From: Primula veris
Taxonomy: Eukaryota; Streptophyta; Magnoliopsida; Ericales; Primulaceae
Direction of reading: 5' to 3'
Assembly (NCBI GenBank): GCA_963682055.1
Contig: OY821746.1
Span: 20,774,481-20,838,480 of the forward strand
DNA: 64,000 bases
Part shown: one piece after another, positions 22,001 to 34,200 of the stretch
Numbering within the stretch: the first letter of the stretch is position 1
How the letters are laid out: every line of letters begins with the position of its first letter
Notes under the pieces: model-generated
Told to the model about the DNA's origin: nothing
The model's input: only the letters and a program-made list of their open reading frames with translations
The model's database searches: none
Position numbers and translations under genes: made by a program

Positions 22001-24572
22001 AGTTTTGTTGAGAGTTAACTACCATGTGTACTCTTACATGAAAACTGGAAATGTAGCAAATCATCTGAGTTGAAACTCTCCATGATACATAATAACCCAA
22101 GCAACCAGGTTGACACCGTAATCTAAGGGTTACTAGATGATATCCTTTGTTTTAACTGATTGCTCAGCAAAGATGGGGAGAAACGTACCAGTTTTACTAC
22201 TAGAGAAATTATGGAAATTCCTTTTGAAGTGCGTTCTCTGACTCTAATGGATAAGCGGGGTTATTGAATTTCAGAAAAGTAAAATAGTTCTACTGCATTT
22301 ACAGAGCAGAGGTGGGATTTGAAAAGGTTATTTGACTGTTACGGCTCTCTGCAGTTAGCTGGTTCTGTTTTTGTTTAGCATATTTTTATTTGTTTTGTAG
22401 GAAAAGTGCTATGAAGATAGTATACTGTATTAGTGAGTCTGATATAGCTTTCTTTGATATATAGGTCGGTGCTTGGTTACTGCAGTTGTTGCAGAAAACT
22501 AACACCCCTATAATGGAGAAAACTAATGAGAACCCGGTTTATCCTAAAATTTAGTGTCACAAACCAATGAATTTTTTTATGTTTTATGTTAATTTAAGGG
22601 TAGTTTAGTTACCATTGGGTTCCCCAGTATGTGTTGGGATTTAATTGGCTTAGCACAGTAAAAAAATAGTAGACTGGGTCAATGTATAAGTTAATTCCTA
22701 TAATGGTTTGACATCCAAGTGTGAGGAATTTTCGCACAAGTTCTGATAATAAAAAATGGGGGTACTGTCCCTCTTGCAAAAACATAAAAGATGCTACCCG
22801 TGGATTAGATGATTAAAACATGTTAATGAGGTCACATTAGATTCCATTTGGAAACTTATTCGAAATCTGTTGATCGGTTTGTTGATTTAGTAATTGTTGC
22901 CATGAGGTAACTTATGAGGTGAGGTACATTGTACCTTCAGAACAATATAATATACCATTATAGTATAGAATAATACTCCATCCGTTCCTATTTAATTGTC
23001 CACTACGAAACTACGTGTAATTTTGACCGGCCAAGAACTTGTATCAAAATTGTCGGAATGAAAATTTTCAAAAGTTGACCATATAGTTCAAATGTTAAAT
23101 TTTATGATTATATTTTAAAAACATTCATTTCGACAATTTTGATACAAGTTATAAGCCGGTCAAAATTGCACGTAGTTTCGTAGTGGACAATTAAATGGGA
23201 ACGGAGGGAGTACTCCACTAGTTTGATCAACTGTAGCCTGTAGGGCCTTTAAGTTGAAGAAAGTTGAATTTTAGAGAATATCTACACCGTAAGGCAATGT
23301 ACAACATCGGAAGAGCCTAGGACCTAGGCGCATTAAATCATAGAGTAAGGGTTTGAATTTCTGTAAGTTATAAATTAGAAAACCTGAACCCCAGATGAGC
23401 GAGAAGCATATCTTAATGGGAAAATCCCGTGTCTAAACAAAAAGCTTTTTTTCAAGGTTAAAGATTTAGCCCTTTTTGGTCTTGGGTGCTTGGTCAAGGT
23501 TTTGGAGGCTTCCATTGTCTTAACTAGTTCTCTATATTCCTTTCCCCCCCGTTCCATCTGCTTGTTACAAACCTTGAGAAAATGATTAGCACTCTCAGTT
23601 TCCTTATTTCCTAGAGTTTAAAGTATTTGGTTTTGCTGAAGTTGATTGTGTAAGCACATTAGTGTATTGAGTTTTTGCTGGCCACTAGTAGCAGGAGAAC
23701 CCAAAGTTCAGAACCTTCAGATAGCAGTGAATGTTTTTTTCCGCTTCAACTCCATAGACTTGCAAACTATGTATTGCATTTCTCTATCAAGAGCAAATGA
23801 GTTATATTTTTACAGCATCTACTGGTTCTTGTGGCTTTATTGTGTATTCCTGTAATCAATGTTGCACTCATTGGATATCTAATAATCATCATAGATGGGC
23901 CTAAATTACATTCTCACCTTTTATTCTTCACTCTCTGTCTCTCTCTCTGGCTCTTTTGCTTTAACTATTGTCTATCGACTTGTGGGAAGATGGCTGGTTC
24001 TGCCTTTTGGTAGGGCGATATGCTACATTTTCCGATCACGGCACACTATTTTCTTACTTATTACAGTGTTTTTTTCTCTGTTATAGACAATCATAATTTT
24101 ATCAAGATTGCAATATTATTCTCATCCCCTTTTTTGGTAATGGTTATATAACAGGAGCAGGAGGTGCTGGAAACCAAACGTACAAGAAAAACGTCTCTTC
24201 AGTTACATACTCGATCGCCACATACGTGTGAAAGTCACAACTCACGCTCTCCGTTGCATAGACAAAGCCGGTGGGATAGATGAGTACTTGCTAAAAACAC
24301 CCTACCACAAAATGGACACCGAGATGGGTTTATTTTGGAAAACAAAAATCGAGAAAATGTATGACGATATCGGAGAAATGGAAGTGGTTTTCTTTACGCC
24401 CGAGGATGAGGAAAAATTTGAAGGGGAGTTTAAAGAACAAAGGGTGGCGGAAAGAGCTGCTCGTAGAGAAGCAAGGCGAAAGATGTATGGTGGGTCAGTT
24501 GAGAAACCGAAACAGATTGAGGAGGAAACTGATGATGAGGATGCTCCCGAGCAGCTTGTTGCTAATTCTTGA
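15924..24572 (+). CDS. Mitochondrial large-subunit ribosomal protein bL28m, two coding exons
   Basis: Structural protein of the mitochondrial ribosome large subunit, nuclear-encoded. Exon 1 is 15924-16123 and exon 2 is 24155-24572. The donor GTCCGT and acceptor AACAG split a Lys codon, giving 205 residues ending before TGA. Exon 1 encodes MAFRGREMMKKIIRKVGG and the L28 segment ..GRAHRGLFAGKHIQFGNRVSE. Exon 2 continues with SRRCWKPNVQEKRLFSYILD and KVTTHALRCIDKAGGIDEYL, both typical of plant mitochondrial L28, and ends in a charged Arg/Glu tail with an acidic EEETDDEDAPEQ stretch. The start is the ATG after a GA run. The intron (16124-24154) is unusually long and holds two dead exon-1 copies and several MITEs. 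The frame is intact, so this copy is the likely functional one. Confidence 0.88.
16441..16600 (+). mobile_element. MITE of the GTTTGGCAACAGA family, copy A (3' end eroded)
   Basis: Left end GGGTCCGTTTGGCAACAGAC as in copies B, C and E; the right terminal repeat is no longer clear. Inside the bL28m intron. Confidence 0.6.
16795..16992 (+). pseudogene. Dead copy of bL28m exon 1 (copy 2)
   Basis: Aligns along exon 1 from GCGTTCAGGGGCCGGGAGAT to GGAAACAAGTCC. The ATG is lost (the segment reads GAGCGTTGCGTTCAGG), a one-base deletion gives an early stop (AAGATATAAGAAAAG), and a second stop appears in GGAGCAGTAAATAAG. A long CA run lies just upstream. It sits in the long intron of the intact gene and cannot encode the N-terminus. 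Confidence 0.85.
17182..17370 (+). mobile_element. MITE of the GTTTGGCAACAGA family, copy B
   Basis: Ends GGGTCTGTTTGGCAACAGAC and GTCTGTTGCCAAACATATCC form inverted repeats of about 20 bp. The terminal sequence resembles hAT-type MITEs, but no clean target duplication is visible because the element was multiplied together with its flanks. Confidence 0.7.
17687..17705 (+). pseudogene. Scrap of bL28m exon 1 end (copy 3)
   Basis: Only a GGCAACAAGTCCATC remnant, like the end of exon 1, is left. It is followed by the usual CT run and intron-start block. A similar scrap occurs at about 19306-19320. These suggest internal deletions within further duplicated units. Confidence 0.5.
17878..18086 (+). 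mobile_element. MITE of the GTTTGGCAACAGA family, copy C
   Basis: Best-preserved copy: GGGCCCGTTTGGCAACAGAC at the left and the inverted ATCTGTTGCCAAACATGGCC at the right, 209 bp. The same flanking GTAGCTTTTTCATGTTATCC follows copies B and E. Confidence 0.75.
18769..18946 (+). pseudogene. Frameshifted copy of bL28m exon 1 (copy 4)
   Basis: Starts with an intact ATG after a GA run and encodes the same first 43 residues as exon 1, apart from one Val-to-Ala change, up to the MGR segment. A net 22-bp deletion then throws the frame and a further 3-bp deletion follows, so the conserved RGLFAGKHIQFGNR stretch is lost. The AACAAG end remains, but a poly-C run replaces the GTCC donor region. It is the exon-1 copy nearest to exon 2. 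Confidence 0.85.
19490..19693 (+). mobile_element. MITE of the GTTTGGCAACAGA family, copy E
   Basis: Left end GGTCCGTTTTGGCAACAGAC; right end degraded to GAAAATTTGCCAAGCATAACC. Same family and same flanks as copies B and C. Confidence 0.65.
20705..21423. mobile_element. Tourist-like MITE with TSD TAA
   Basis: The ends GGCTGTGTTTGTAAGCTGG and the inverted CTGGGTTCCAAACGCAGCC form imperfect terminal repeats of about 30 bp. The element is flanked by TAA at 20702-20704 and 21424-21426, as in PIF/Harbinger-derived Tourist MITEs. Length 719 bp, no coding capacity, in the bL28m intron. Confidence 0.7.
21575..21804. mobile_element. Stowaway-type MITE 1
   Basis: Inverted ends CTCCCTCCGTCCCAAA and TTTGGGACGGAGGGAG with TA on each side, the hallmark of Stowaway (Tc1/mariner-derived) MITEs. 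230 bp, in the bL28m intron. Confidence 0.92.
22976..23210. mobile_element. Stowaway-type MITE 2
   Basis: Ends CTCCATCCGTTCCTATTTAA and the inverted TTAAATGGGAACGGAGGGAG with TA duplications. 235 bp, strongly palindromic interior, in the bL28m intron. Confidence 0.92.
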
Positions 24573-27300
24573 GCTTTTTAATATTGTATTTTCACTTTTG
24601 GTCTGTTTTAGTTATTGAGCACGACCTATCTTTTATGGGGTCAGATTTTGTCTTGCTACTTGTAATTTTGATGGTATTGTATAAGTTTTTTCGCTTGGTG
24701 ACCTTTATGTTACTAAAGTATCGTAGACGCTTTGAACTATTTGTATCCCTTCTGATTCTGAACCAGAAGCGAAGCCAAGATTAATGTAAATTCTTCTTAC
24801 GCTTCTTATATTGTTGGCATGCTAAATGTTGTATTCTGGACAAAAAATAGTGTATCTGAAGTTTTGTGCTATATGGCGCGAATGAACTCTTTCCAATTCA
24901 GAATGTTTCCTAAACCCATTGAAACCTTGTTGAGTGAGTTTTCATTATTTCGTTTTACATTCTAACAAGTACTTATTAAATTAACTGTAGGAATTTAAGA
25001 CCAGTTGCGCCTTCAATTTTGCTGATTGAAATTTGAATACCAAGCACAGCTAAAAAATACTAAGCATCTTAAACCAAGAAGGTTTTTTTTTTTGGAAATT
25101 AGTTAAACCAAGAGGACGACTTGGTCATGGGGGTTGGAATGTTTTGAAATAATTGAGCAGTAGAACGAATAGATTTAGTATATGCACTAGTAGCATTTTC
25201 ATTTCTTCAATTTTAATTAAATTTGATAACTTTAATGGAAAAAAACTGAAAAGGCAAAAAATTATCTAAGAATGCTACATATTATCCCATGTCAAACAAG
25301 CACGGTACTCTTTTAGTACCGTTCCAAAACTTGTTATTGAATCGGTTGATTTAAACTTTAAAAAATATTATAAAATGTGATGTATAACTAATATTCTTTC
25401 AAAAATTTAATATCATATCATTTCTTATCTAGCTATTGTCCTGTATTTCTTATTACTATAGTAAACCAGACAAACGAGGCCTTATTTAAGTTTTAATCAA
25501 ATTCCAATACAAAATTCATTATTTTTATCTGTTTTTATATTTTTATATATTTTTTAAAATACAAATTATTGACTTATAGTAACAGATTTTACGCATAAAA
25601 TTAAACTTTCACGTTTAAATAAACTTTTACATGTAAAATATAGATTATTTACTCAAAACTCATAATTTTCATATGTTTTCCTATTTTCATATGTTTTTTA
25701 AAATAAAAATTATTGAATTATATTAACAAATTTTACGTTTAAAATCAAATTTTCACGTTTAAATAAACTTTTACATGTAAAATATATGTTATTGACTCAT
25801 ACAAATACAAATTTTAATATTTTATCTGTTTTTATATTTTAAACTAAAATCTAAATAAGTTGTATTTTTCCAACCTATATTTTATAAAAGATCAAAAATT
25901 GAACGGAAAAAAAATTGACCGGATTATATCTCCATAAAAATGGGATATTTAGTCTCCTGAAAAGTCGTGTAAATGTGGAAGAAGTGGAAATAATTAAACG
26001 ACAATAGACCCACTAGTGCCATCAATCACATCATCTGGTGCCTAAAACCCTACCACTAACACCTTCTGGATTTATCATCACAACCAGGGCGGAACCAGTA
26101 GGACTAGTCCCTTCTCAATTTATGTTAATTTTTACCAAAATAGCTTTGTAATATTTTATTTATTACAAATATGTGAGCGTATTATAAACAGATATTTTAA
26201 GAGTATTTTATTAATTTGTTACCATCCAATTCTGTCGCTACCTTGCGTCAAACATCTAATATTTCATATAATTTTTGAACTTACTAACATGTGCCGGCTA
26301 ATACATAAACCATAGAACAAATACAAATTGTTTCTCAATTCTTTATCTTTTGAGGTTCAAGATCGTAAAATTCTTAAGAAATATATGTGAAATTAATCGA
26401 TTCTCTATACCCTTTTCTCATTAGGGCTTTGACTGTAATTTATTTAATTTGACCATTATATTTTGTTCAGTGTTTATGGTATGAATTATGGTTTTTCTTG
26501 ATTAGTTATATGTTTCTATCACATGTTTTCTTTAGTTTGGTTTTTTTAGCTACTTAATTTGCTTTTATGTTTTGATTTATGACTTTGTTTAATTAATGAT
26601 ATGTTTGATTTGTCAATTTAGTTGAACTACCTCCGAGATTGAGGCTTTTGTTAATTGATTTTTTTCTTTTATTTATGAGTTTGCTTGAGATCTTATATAT
26701 TTAACAATTTTCTCTTTGTCCCCATATTCAACAAGATTTCAAAATACAAAAATATCATAATTGTTTCAAACGTAATGGTTTTTGGAGCACATAAGACAAA
26801 AAATAGAAAAGAAAATGGTAAGAATAAGCTTAAGCTTCTATTTTTTTCTGTTTAATTTTTGTTTGTTTGTAAAATTTTTATGTACGGCTCTTAGTTAATT
26901 GATGGAGCGAAATATATTAGCTAGCTGGTAGACCACAGCTAGATTATACTCCTATAAACCAAAATGGAAAAATATATACATTAGCTATGGTTTTTTTTGA
27001 GTTTTAATTTCACTAAAATTGCGCTCCCGTTGGGGTGAAATTCTGACTCTGCCTCTGATGCCAACTAAAAAAACAAAAATAGACGTCAAATCCGAAGGCA
27101 CCATTGAGTAATTCAAGAGTGCTCAGCCTCAATGATGGAACCAGAATTATAAAATATGAGGCTGATTTCTATAAAATAATAATAATAAAAATTATTGTTG
27201 TACTAACCAGGATTGTGAAGTGCGCTACCTACTTCATCATCTGCATGCTATTATATCCTGATATTACACAATGTCATTCTTTGAATCAGACAGGATGCTC
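24573..27300. other. bL28m 3' region, then intergenic repeats
   Basis: The first few hundred bases after the TGA are probably the bL28m 3' untranslated region. No AATAAA was pinned as the poly(A) signal. Beyond about 25000 the sequence is AT-rich. A block bounded by GGGCGGAACCAGTAGG (about 26088) and GACTCTGCCTCTGATGCC (about 27045) looks like a repeat end pair, but its class is unclear. Confidence 0.45.
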
Positions 27301-27308
27301 CCACAGCC

Positions 27309-27741
27309 TAGGTGGTTCCACGGATACGGGTACCGTAGTCGTTACGATACGGGTATGACGGTACGATAAAAGTTGGAATTTTTTGGTACGGTATGAAAAT
27401 AGTACGTCAATAAAAAAAATTATTTATTTTTATATATACGATTTAATTTAAAAATGAAAAATTTAAAATAACATAATTAACAAACCTTAATACAATTTAG
27501 GCTTCTATAAGGATATTGTAGTGAACGTTAATACAATTTTTTCATAACCAGCGTCTAAAAAATTTAATTAAATTCATCACACTTGTTAATTATAAAAATT
27601 TCACATTATTATATCGATAATTTTATATTTTAACAAATTTTTTATGAAAAAAATTAAAATTAAAATTTCCAGTCGTACCGAAAAAATAGCGTAGGCGTAC
27701 TGATCCCGTACCCGTGCCGTACCCAAGCCGTACCGAGATGG
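27309..27741. repeat. Inverted repeat rich in GGTACGG motifs
   Basis: The left end (GGATACGGGTACCG, GGTACGGTATG) and the right end (CCGTACCCGTGCCGTACCC) are imperfect inverted complements around an AT-rich centre. This is typical of a small non-autonomous DNA element. Boundaries are approximate. Confidence 0.45.
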
Positions 27742-27883
27742 TCAAACAATGAAAAATTCAACGGTACTTCATTTGTCGGGTACTTCATTTGCCATATCGC
27801 ATCGATACCCGTACTGTATCCGTACCGAGTATTACAGAAAAATAATAATATGAAATACCGGTGATTCATGCAGACGATTGAAA

Positions 27884-27962
27884 TTTGGTACAGACGTTGA
27901 CTGCAGGTTTGACCTGCGGTTAAGCCTCGTCTGGGCCTATACACCAGGCAGTTGCCCCTGAA
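27884..27962. repeat. Left arm of an inverted-repeat element disrupted by the LTR retrotransposon
   Basis: The reverse complement matches 28505-28565 continued at 45134-45168: GGCAACTGCCTG, GGCCCAGACGAG, CTTAACCGCAGGT, then AACGTCTGTACCAAATTTCA. The second arm is cut by the retrotransposon at CCTAC. Confidence 0.75.
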
Positions 27963-28028
27963 TATAATTATATATATATAACAATGAAAACGAATGTAAA
28001 TGTTAAAAATCAGTTGCCCCATAGTTAA

Positions 28029-28355
28029 TTCTATTCTAAATTTAAATATTAATTAAAAAAAAATGTTAAATCTAAAAACCCAACCCACTAAAATAAAATA
28101 AAAAAATAATAGAACCCTGGTTGAGACTACCTTAAATTTAAATATTAATTAAAAATAAAAAAAATTATTAAATCTAAAATACAACCCACTAAAAAGTCAA
28201 ATAAAAATATAATAGAACCCTAGTTGAGATTATCCTAAATTTAAATATTAATTAAAAAAATTTGTTAAATCTAAAAACTCAAATCACTGAAAACTCAAAT
28301 AAAAATATACTAAAACCCTAATCGAGTCTATCATAAATTTAAATATTAATTTTTT
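28029..28355. repeat. Short tandem array, about 100-bp unit, 3-4 copies
   Basis: Units contain CTAAATTTAAATATTAATTA and AGAACCCTAGTTGAGATTAT. Single related copies occur near 12440 and 45420-45650. Non-coding. Confidence 0.65.
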
Positions 28356-28565
28356 GTTTTTTTTTTTGTTAATTGTAGTATTAATAACAATAAAAACACT
28401 TTATGATGCGGATATACCATGTAATGTGACACATCAGCGTGTTGATTTTTTCGGATAGGAAAAAAATTTGTCAACAAAAGAATTTTACTAAAAACAAAAC
28501 GGAAGTTCACGGGCAACTGCCTGACGTGTGGGCCCAGACGAGTCTTAACCGCAGGTAAAACCTAC

Positions 28566-29125
28566 TGATAGAACACAAAAATTAGACCCGAATATGTCTA
28601 TTCGGGTATGAATCGACCCACACCTTATCCGAGGGTACCCATGCTTGAATCCGATAACCCATGGTCTAAAAGTGCTTTCCTAATAGACCATTATCTATAA
28701 AGGTCCAATTAGTAAAGATCCACATTGGAAAAGCCCATGAGGTGACGCATGAGATGAAGACATTTGTCAACATCCTATGAGTTACAATTGCCTATAAATA
28801 ACCAAGTACCTTCACTAAAAGAGGGACCAGAAAATCTATCTAAAAAATATAGAGAGAATGAGAGAAAAGAGAAAATCTTGTCAGAGCTTATCTCACTAGA
28901 AAGCAAGCCGAGCAAGACTAAAGACCGATCACCGAAGAGAAAGATAACGACCAAGTTCAAGAGCAAATCATTAAGTCGAGTACAAGTGTAATAAGAGATT
29001 GTAAACCGAGCAAGAATAATACCGAGTAATAAGAAAGAACAACGAAGTGTTCAACGTTTGATATTTTTTACTTAATAGTGTTGTTGAAAAGCCTAACGCC
29101 ACCGAACAAAGTTATGGATTTATCA
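28566..29125 (+). repeat. 5' LTR
   Basis: 560 bp, TG...CA. A TATA box (TATAAATA) at 28793-28800 is the likely promoter. The LTR ends TTTATCA directly before the primer-binding site. Confidence 0.93.
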
Positions 29126-29127
29126 AA

Positions 29128-29142
29128 TGGCGCCGTCTCCGG
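29128..29142 (+). promoter_or_regulatory. Primer-binding site
   Basis: TGGCGCCGTCTCCGG begins two bases after the 5' LTR. The TGGCGCC start matches the tRNA 3'-end-complementary sites used by many Tat and Athila elements; I could not assign the tRNA with certainty. Confidence 0.75.
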
Positions 29143-29204
29143 TCTTCATCTAGTTTCTAGCTAGTTTCGAAGTCGAACACCCATACTCTATCAGACGAAC
29201 AACA

Positions 29205-31281
29205 ATGGCGAACACAAATGAAGAAAACCGACCCGAGGAAGTGGGCACAACGACTAACCAAGAAGTCTCAATCCACCAAGACGAGCTAGTGAATCTCCTC
29301 AACATCCGAGACCGCTACGAGGCACTCCAGGTCGGAGCTACACCGACCATCTCTAATATCCAAACAGAACAACCAACCAACCAACCGTTACAAATCAACG
29401 AACTCGTCGACGAGAACCCTACAGACTCGGCGGAAGAACGAGTGCTGTCCACGACAAGGCACGCAAAGAGACCCTTGCCAGTCAATCGCCCCCTCAACAA
29501 CGCAGGGCCAAGCTCAAGGGCCCCTGTGCCAGCAGCCTCGGTCAACTCCAGTTCCCACCGGGTTTGTTTTCAAACGCACGAAGACCACCGGTATGGCATG
29601 CCCGAGAACCGTGTACCCGAACAAACGGTCCGACTATCTATCCTCCCACCGCCGATAATTACACCATCCACGGTGGAAGTACAACCCATTGTTCCCCAAG
29701 CAGGACACGCGGTCATATTGGCACAAACCGAGCAAGGTTACAATGCCCAGCTTCAAGCTCAGCTGGCCGCATGCATGTCCGCCATGGCAGCAGTAGGCAT
29801 TACAATACCGCCGACCCAAACCACCAATGCACATCAAGACCCACGATTAGAAGTGGAAGATTCCACTTACCGAGCCGCCTTGGAAGTGGCAGGCCGAGAA
29901 CAGGGTATAGGGATTCCTCGGCAAAGGGAGCATATACCGAGAACAAACCCGACAGTGTTCGGCCGCCAAGACGCTCCTCAGGGACCTGTCCTCGACAAAA
30001 ACCCGAACGACGGGAGATACCCCGACCACAGGGTCGTTGTAGGATACTACCCACCACCCCACTATGGGGGAGAATACAACGACCAATACCAAGCACCGGA
30101 TGAAGCGTTCCAACAGGCTTGTGACGTATGCCAAGAACCTCCATGTACCGAGCAGATCACACGGTACCGCAATCCTGTGGGGTTCGTCATCCCTGAATTC
30201 AGGCTCTACAATGGAAGAAGCTGCCCAATCGATCATCTGCAACACTACAAAACAAGGATGGAACTTTGGAGCGATGACACTGCACTGATGTGCAAAATTT
30301 TTAAGAACAGCTTGGGCCAGGAGGCTTCATTGTGGTATCATAACCTACCACGGGGATTCATAGGAAGCTGGACGGAGCTGCTCCGATCGTACTCCACCCG
30401 ATATGCTGCTCATCGAAAGAAAAAGGTCAACATTGAAACCCTTCTAAAAATGGCGATGTTGCCAAATGAACGACTCAATGACTACTGTATACGTTTCATC
30501 GATGTGGCAAACCAGATTCCGCAATACGCCAACAACATAGCCATCCAAAACTTTATCAACTCCATCCCTAGCGGCTATTGGGCGAGAAGGAAGTTCATCG
30601 GCAAAAGCTTCCCGACCACTGCCAAGAAGAGAGTCGGTCCGAGAAGCACATGTGGATCGCAAGAAAGCAAAGAACAACCAAGGGGAAGCAGTCAAACCGA
30701 CCAGACGGGATAAAGATCCCGAGGTCTAGCAAAGGGTAGAGCAACCCCGAGAACCCGAGCATAAACTGCTCCAGCTCACATACCCAATGCCAACCAAGCC
30801 GCCTCACCAAGGTCGTTTCCAAGAACGGGAACGACGAAAGAACTTTGAACCGGTCAAACTGCGATACACTTTCAACCGTTCTGCCGAAAATATCCTGAAG
30901 GATATAAGCAGAGAAAGCTGGTATTCCCGACCAGACCCATTCGCTTCCCCCCCTAATCTAAGAGATTCCAATCTCTTCTGCGCCTATCACAAAGACCACG
31001 GCCACCTCACCGAGCACTGCCAAAATCTGCGGTGGAAGATGAACATATGGGGTGACACGGGATACCTCAACAAATTCATCAAAGGCACTGGGAACAAAGG
31101 AAAACAGCTAGCCATCGAGGGAGCCGACAACCGACAAGGCAAAACAATCAACGTCGTGCATCTGTCACGACCCAAGAGCACGGGAGGGGAACGATCACAA
31201 CAACGACAACTGGTGCACTCTGGGCAAGTAGCCAAGGCATCACAGTCATCGACCTCAAAGCAGCAATGCACGCCGCAATGA
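29205..31281 (+). pseudogene. gag of the Tat element (frameshifted)
   Basis: Structural protein that packages the element RNA. ATG at 29205; the first frame runs to 30713. The retrotransposon gag domain lies around residues 330-470 (GRSCPIDHLQHYKTRMELW, SLGQEASLWYHNLPRGFIGS). Near 30620 the frame shifts; the continuing frame has a TAG at 30726-30728, then runs on to 31281. It carries a zinc knuckle C-X2-H-X4-H-X4-C (CAYHKDHGHLTEHC), the variant seen in Tat gags. A TGA at 31279-31281 separates gag from the protease, which is in the same frame. At least one frameshift and one internal stop make this copy non-functional. Confidence 0.85.
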
Positions 31282-34200
31282 CACCCGCCCATTTCTTTCT
31301 CGGATCATGACGAGGAAGGGGTAATATACCCCCACGGGGACGCCATTAACATCCGCGTCCAAATCGGTATCGACACGGTCAGCAGAGTGCTTGTCGACCA
31401 AGAAGCCTCTTGTAACATCATGTACAAAAAGCTCTTTGACAAGATTGAGCTCAAGCTGCAAGATCTACAGTCCACCGACATCACACTGATAGAGTTCATC
31501 TCAGAGACGACTAAACCTTTGGGAAAGATTGTTTGGAGTGTCACAATAGGATCCGTATCAGTCCCCGTGGAATTCTTGGTGGTCAATGACAACTCAGGCC
31601 ACAATGCAATCTTGGGCCGACCATGGCTTCAAGCCATGCGGGCCATACCCTCGACATACCACCAGAAAGTGAAATACCCCAATGGTAGGGGGGAGATCGA
31701 GACAGCCCGAGGTTGTCAAGAGGATTCAAGACGCTGCGAGGACATTACCGCGGCCTTTAAGAGACAGCTGGTCGTCGTCGAACAACCAACCAGCACGAAA
31801 AAACTGGTCAACCAAATAGCCAGAGCTGAAAGGGTTGTCGAGGAACAAGTAGGAGAGATGCTCTGGAAAGTGTGTATCCTGAGTATGGACGAGGAACACT
31901 ACTTCCTCATTGGCGAGCACCTTCCCGAAGAAGAATCTAAGGAACTGGAAACCTTCCTCTTCACTAATATCGATAAATTTGCCTGGAGCCCCAAGTACAT
32001 GCCCGGCCTAGACCCGAAGACAGCATGCCACCACCTAAGTGTTAATGCCGGGTATAAGCCAATAGCTCAGAGGAGCAGAAAAATGTCGGTCCAACACAAA
32101 GCGGCTATAATATGGGAAGTCCGGAAGCTTTTGGAAGCAGGGGCTATAAGGGAGGTATTTTACCCGAAATGGCTGTCTAATCCGGTCGTCGTCCCCAAGA
32201 AGAATGGGAAGGAAAGAGTTTGCATCGACTTCACCAACTTGAACAAAGCTTGCCCGAGGGACCCATTCCCCCTTCTGAGGATTGATCAATTGGTAGATGC
32301 AACAGCGGGAGCAGAACAGATGACCTTCCTCGATGCATACTCGGGGTACCACCAAATCCTCCTCGCCCATGAGGATCAAGAAAAGACATCGTTCATATCG
32401 CCTTTGGGAAACTATTGCTATACGGTAATGTCGTTCGGCCTACGCAATGCGGGAGCAACATACCAGAGGATAATAACGAATGTATGCCAAAAGCATATAG
32501 GGAAGACAATGGAGGTATACATAGACGACATGGTCGTCAAAAGCGAAAGGGCCATATCACACCTCCAAGACATTAAAGACGTCTTCCAAACATTGGGCGA
32601 GCACAAACTGAAGCTCAACGCAACCAAGTGCGCGTTCGGCATCAGCAAAGGAAAATTTCTAGGACACATGATCAGCCAGAGAGGAATAGAAGCCAATCCC
32701 GACCAGATAACAGCTCTGCAAAACCTAGCAGCACCTAAAAACAAAAAGCAAGTGCAGGAGCTCACGGGAATAATGGCCGCACTGAGCAGGTTCATCAGTC
32801 GATCCGCCGACAAGGTACGACCATTTTTTGAATCACTCAAAAAGGATGAAAAATTCGTGTGGGACCCGACGTGCGAAGCTTCATTCAACAACCTCAAGGA
32901 GTATCTAAGGACGTTGCCACTGCTAGTAAGGCCGAACAGAGGAGATATTCTGGCATGTTACTTAGCAGTTTCCACAACAGCTGTGAGCGCAGTCATCCTA
33001 AGAGAGGAAGGTCGAGAAGAATTCCCAATCTACTTCGTCAGCAAAACTCTGGTTGAAGCCGAACACGCTATTTACCGTTGGAAAAGTTGTGCTTGGCATT
33101 GGTCATGGCCACCAGGAAGTTGCCACATTACATCATCGCCCACCAGGTCCAAGTTACACGAAATTCCACATCAAGGAGTCCCTTCGACGGACAGACATAA
33201 GCGGTCGGGTTGCAGCATGGGGGGTCGAGTTATCCCAATTTCATATCGAATTCGCACCCCGACATGCCATAAAGGGACAAGTCTTGGCTGACTTCGTAGC
33301 AGAATTCACCGAAGGATATGACAAGCCAATGAGCATATCATCGCAATCACACTGGCAAATACATGTCGATGGATCGGCAACCAAGGACGGATCGGGAGCA
33401 GGAATCGTCCTCAAATCTAGTAAGGGAGCCATCATAGAGAAGAGCATAAAACTAGGCTTCCAAGCTACTAACAACGAGGCAGAGTACGAAGCCATGATAA
33501 ACGACATGATCCTCGGATGCTCCCTCGGATGCTCCCACTTAATTACCAGCTCCGACTCCATGCTGATCGTAAATCAAGACATCGGTGAATACCAAGCCAA
33601 GGATGACAGAATGATCCTATACCAATAGAAAGTCCAGAGCTTAATGGCCACATTCGAGCAGTGCGAGTTAATAAGAATCAATCGCACCGAAAACGCACAT
33701 GCCGACGCATTGGCAACCCTAGCCTCGACACTCACATTGGCAGACACTCGGTCGATCACAGTGGAACTTCTGGAAACACCAAGGATCACCAAAAGGGTAG
33801 ACCGAGTAACATCAATACAATACAAGCTAGGATGGATGGATGAGATGATCCATTATCTGCGAAACGGGACGCTCCCGGCATATAAAATAAAAGCTTTGAA
33901 GATCACAAGAAAGGCTCCTAGGTTCTGGTTATCCGAGGAGGATAAATTGTATAAGTCAAGTTACCGAGGACCCCACCTTCTGTCCGTCCACACCGAGCAG
34001 CAACAACAAGTCTTGGAAGAGATCCACGAAGGATCATGCGGAGCACACATCAAAGGACGGTCCCTCGCTAATAAGACAATCACACATGGATATTGGTGGC
34101 CTTATATCAAGCGAGACGCCGACGTGTATGTCCAAAAATGCGACAAGTGCCAACGATTCGCCAAAATACCTCGGCTCCCATCATCTATGATGACCCCGGT

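Noticed and set aside
24361..24618. 85-codon frame overlapping bL28m exon 2
   Set aside because: Shifted frame of exon 2; no family resemblance.
29564..30245. Several frames of 114-179 codons overlapping gag on both strands
   Set aside because: Shadows of the gag reading frame, which is GC-richer and therefore has fewer stops.
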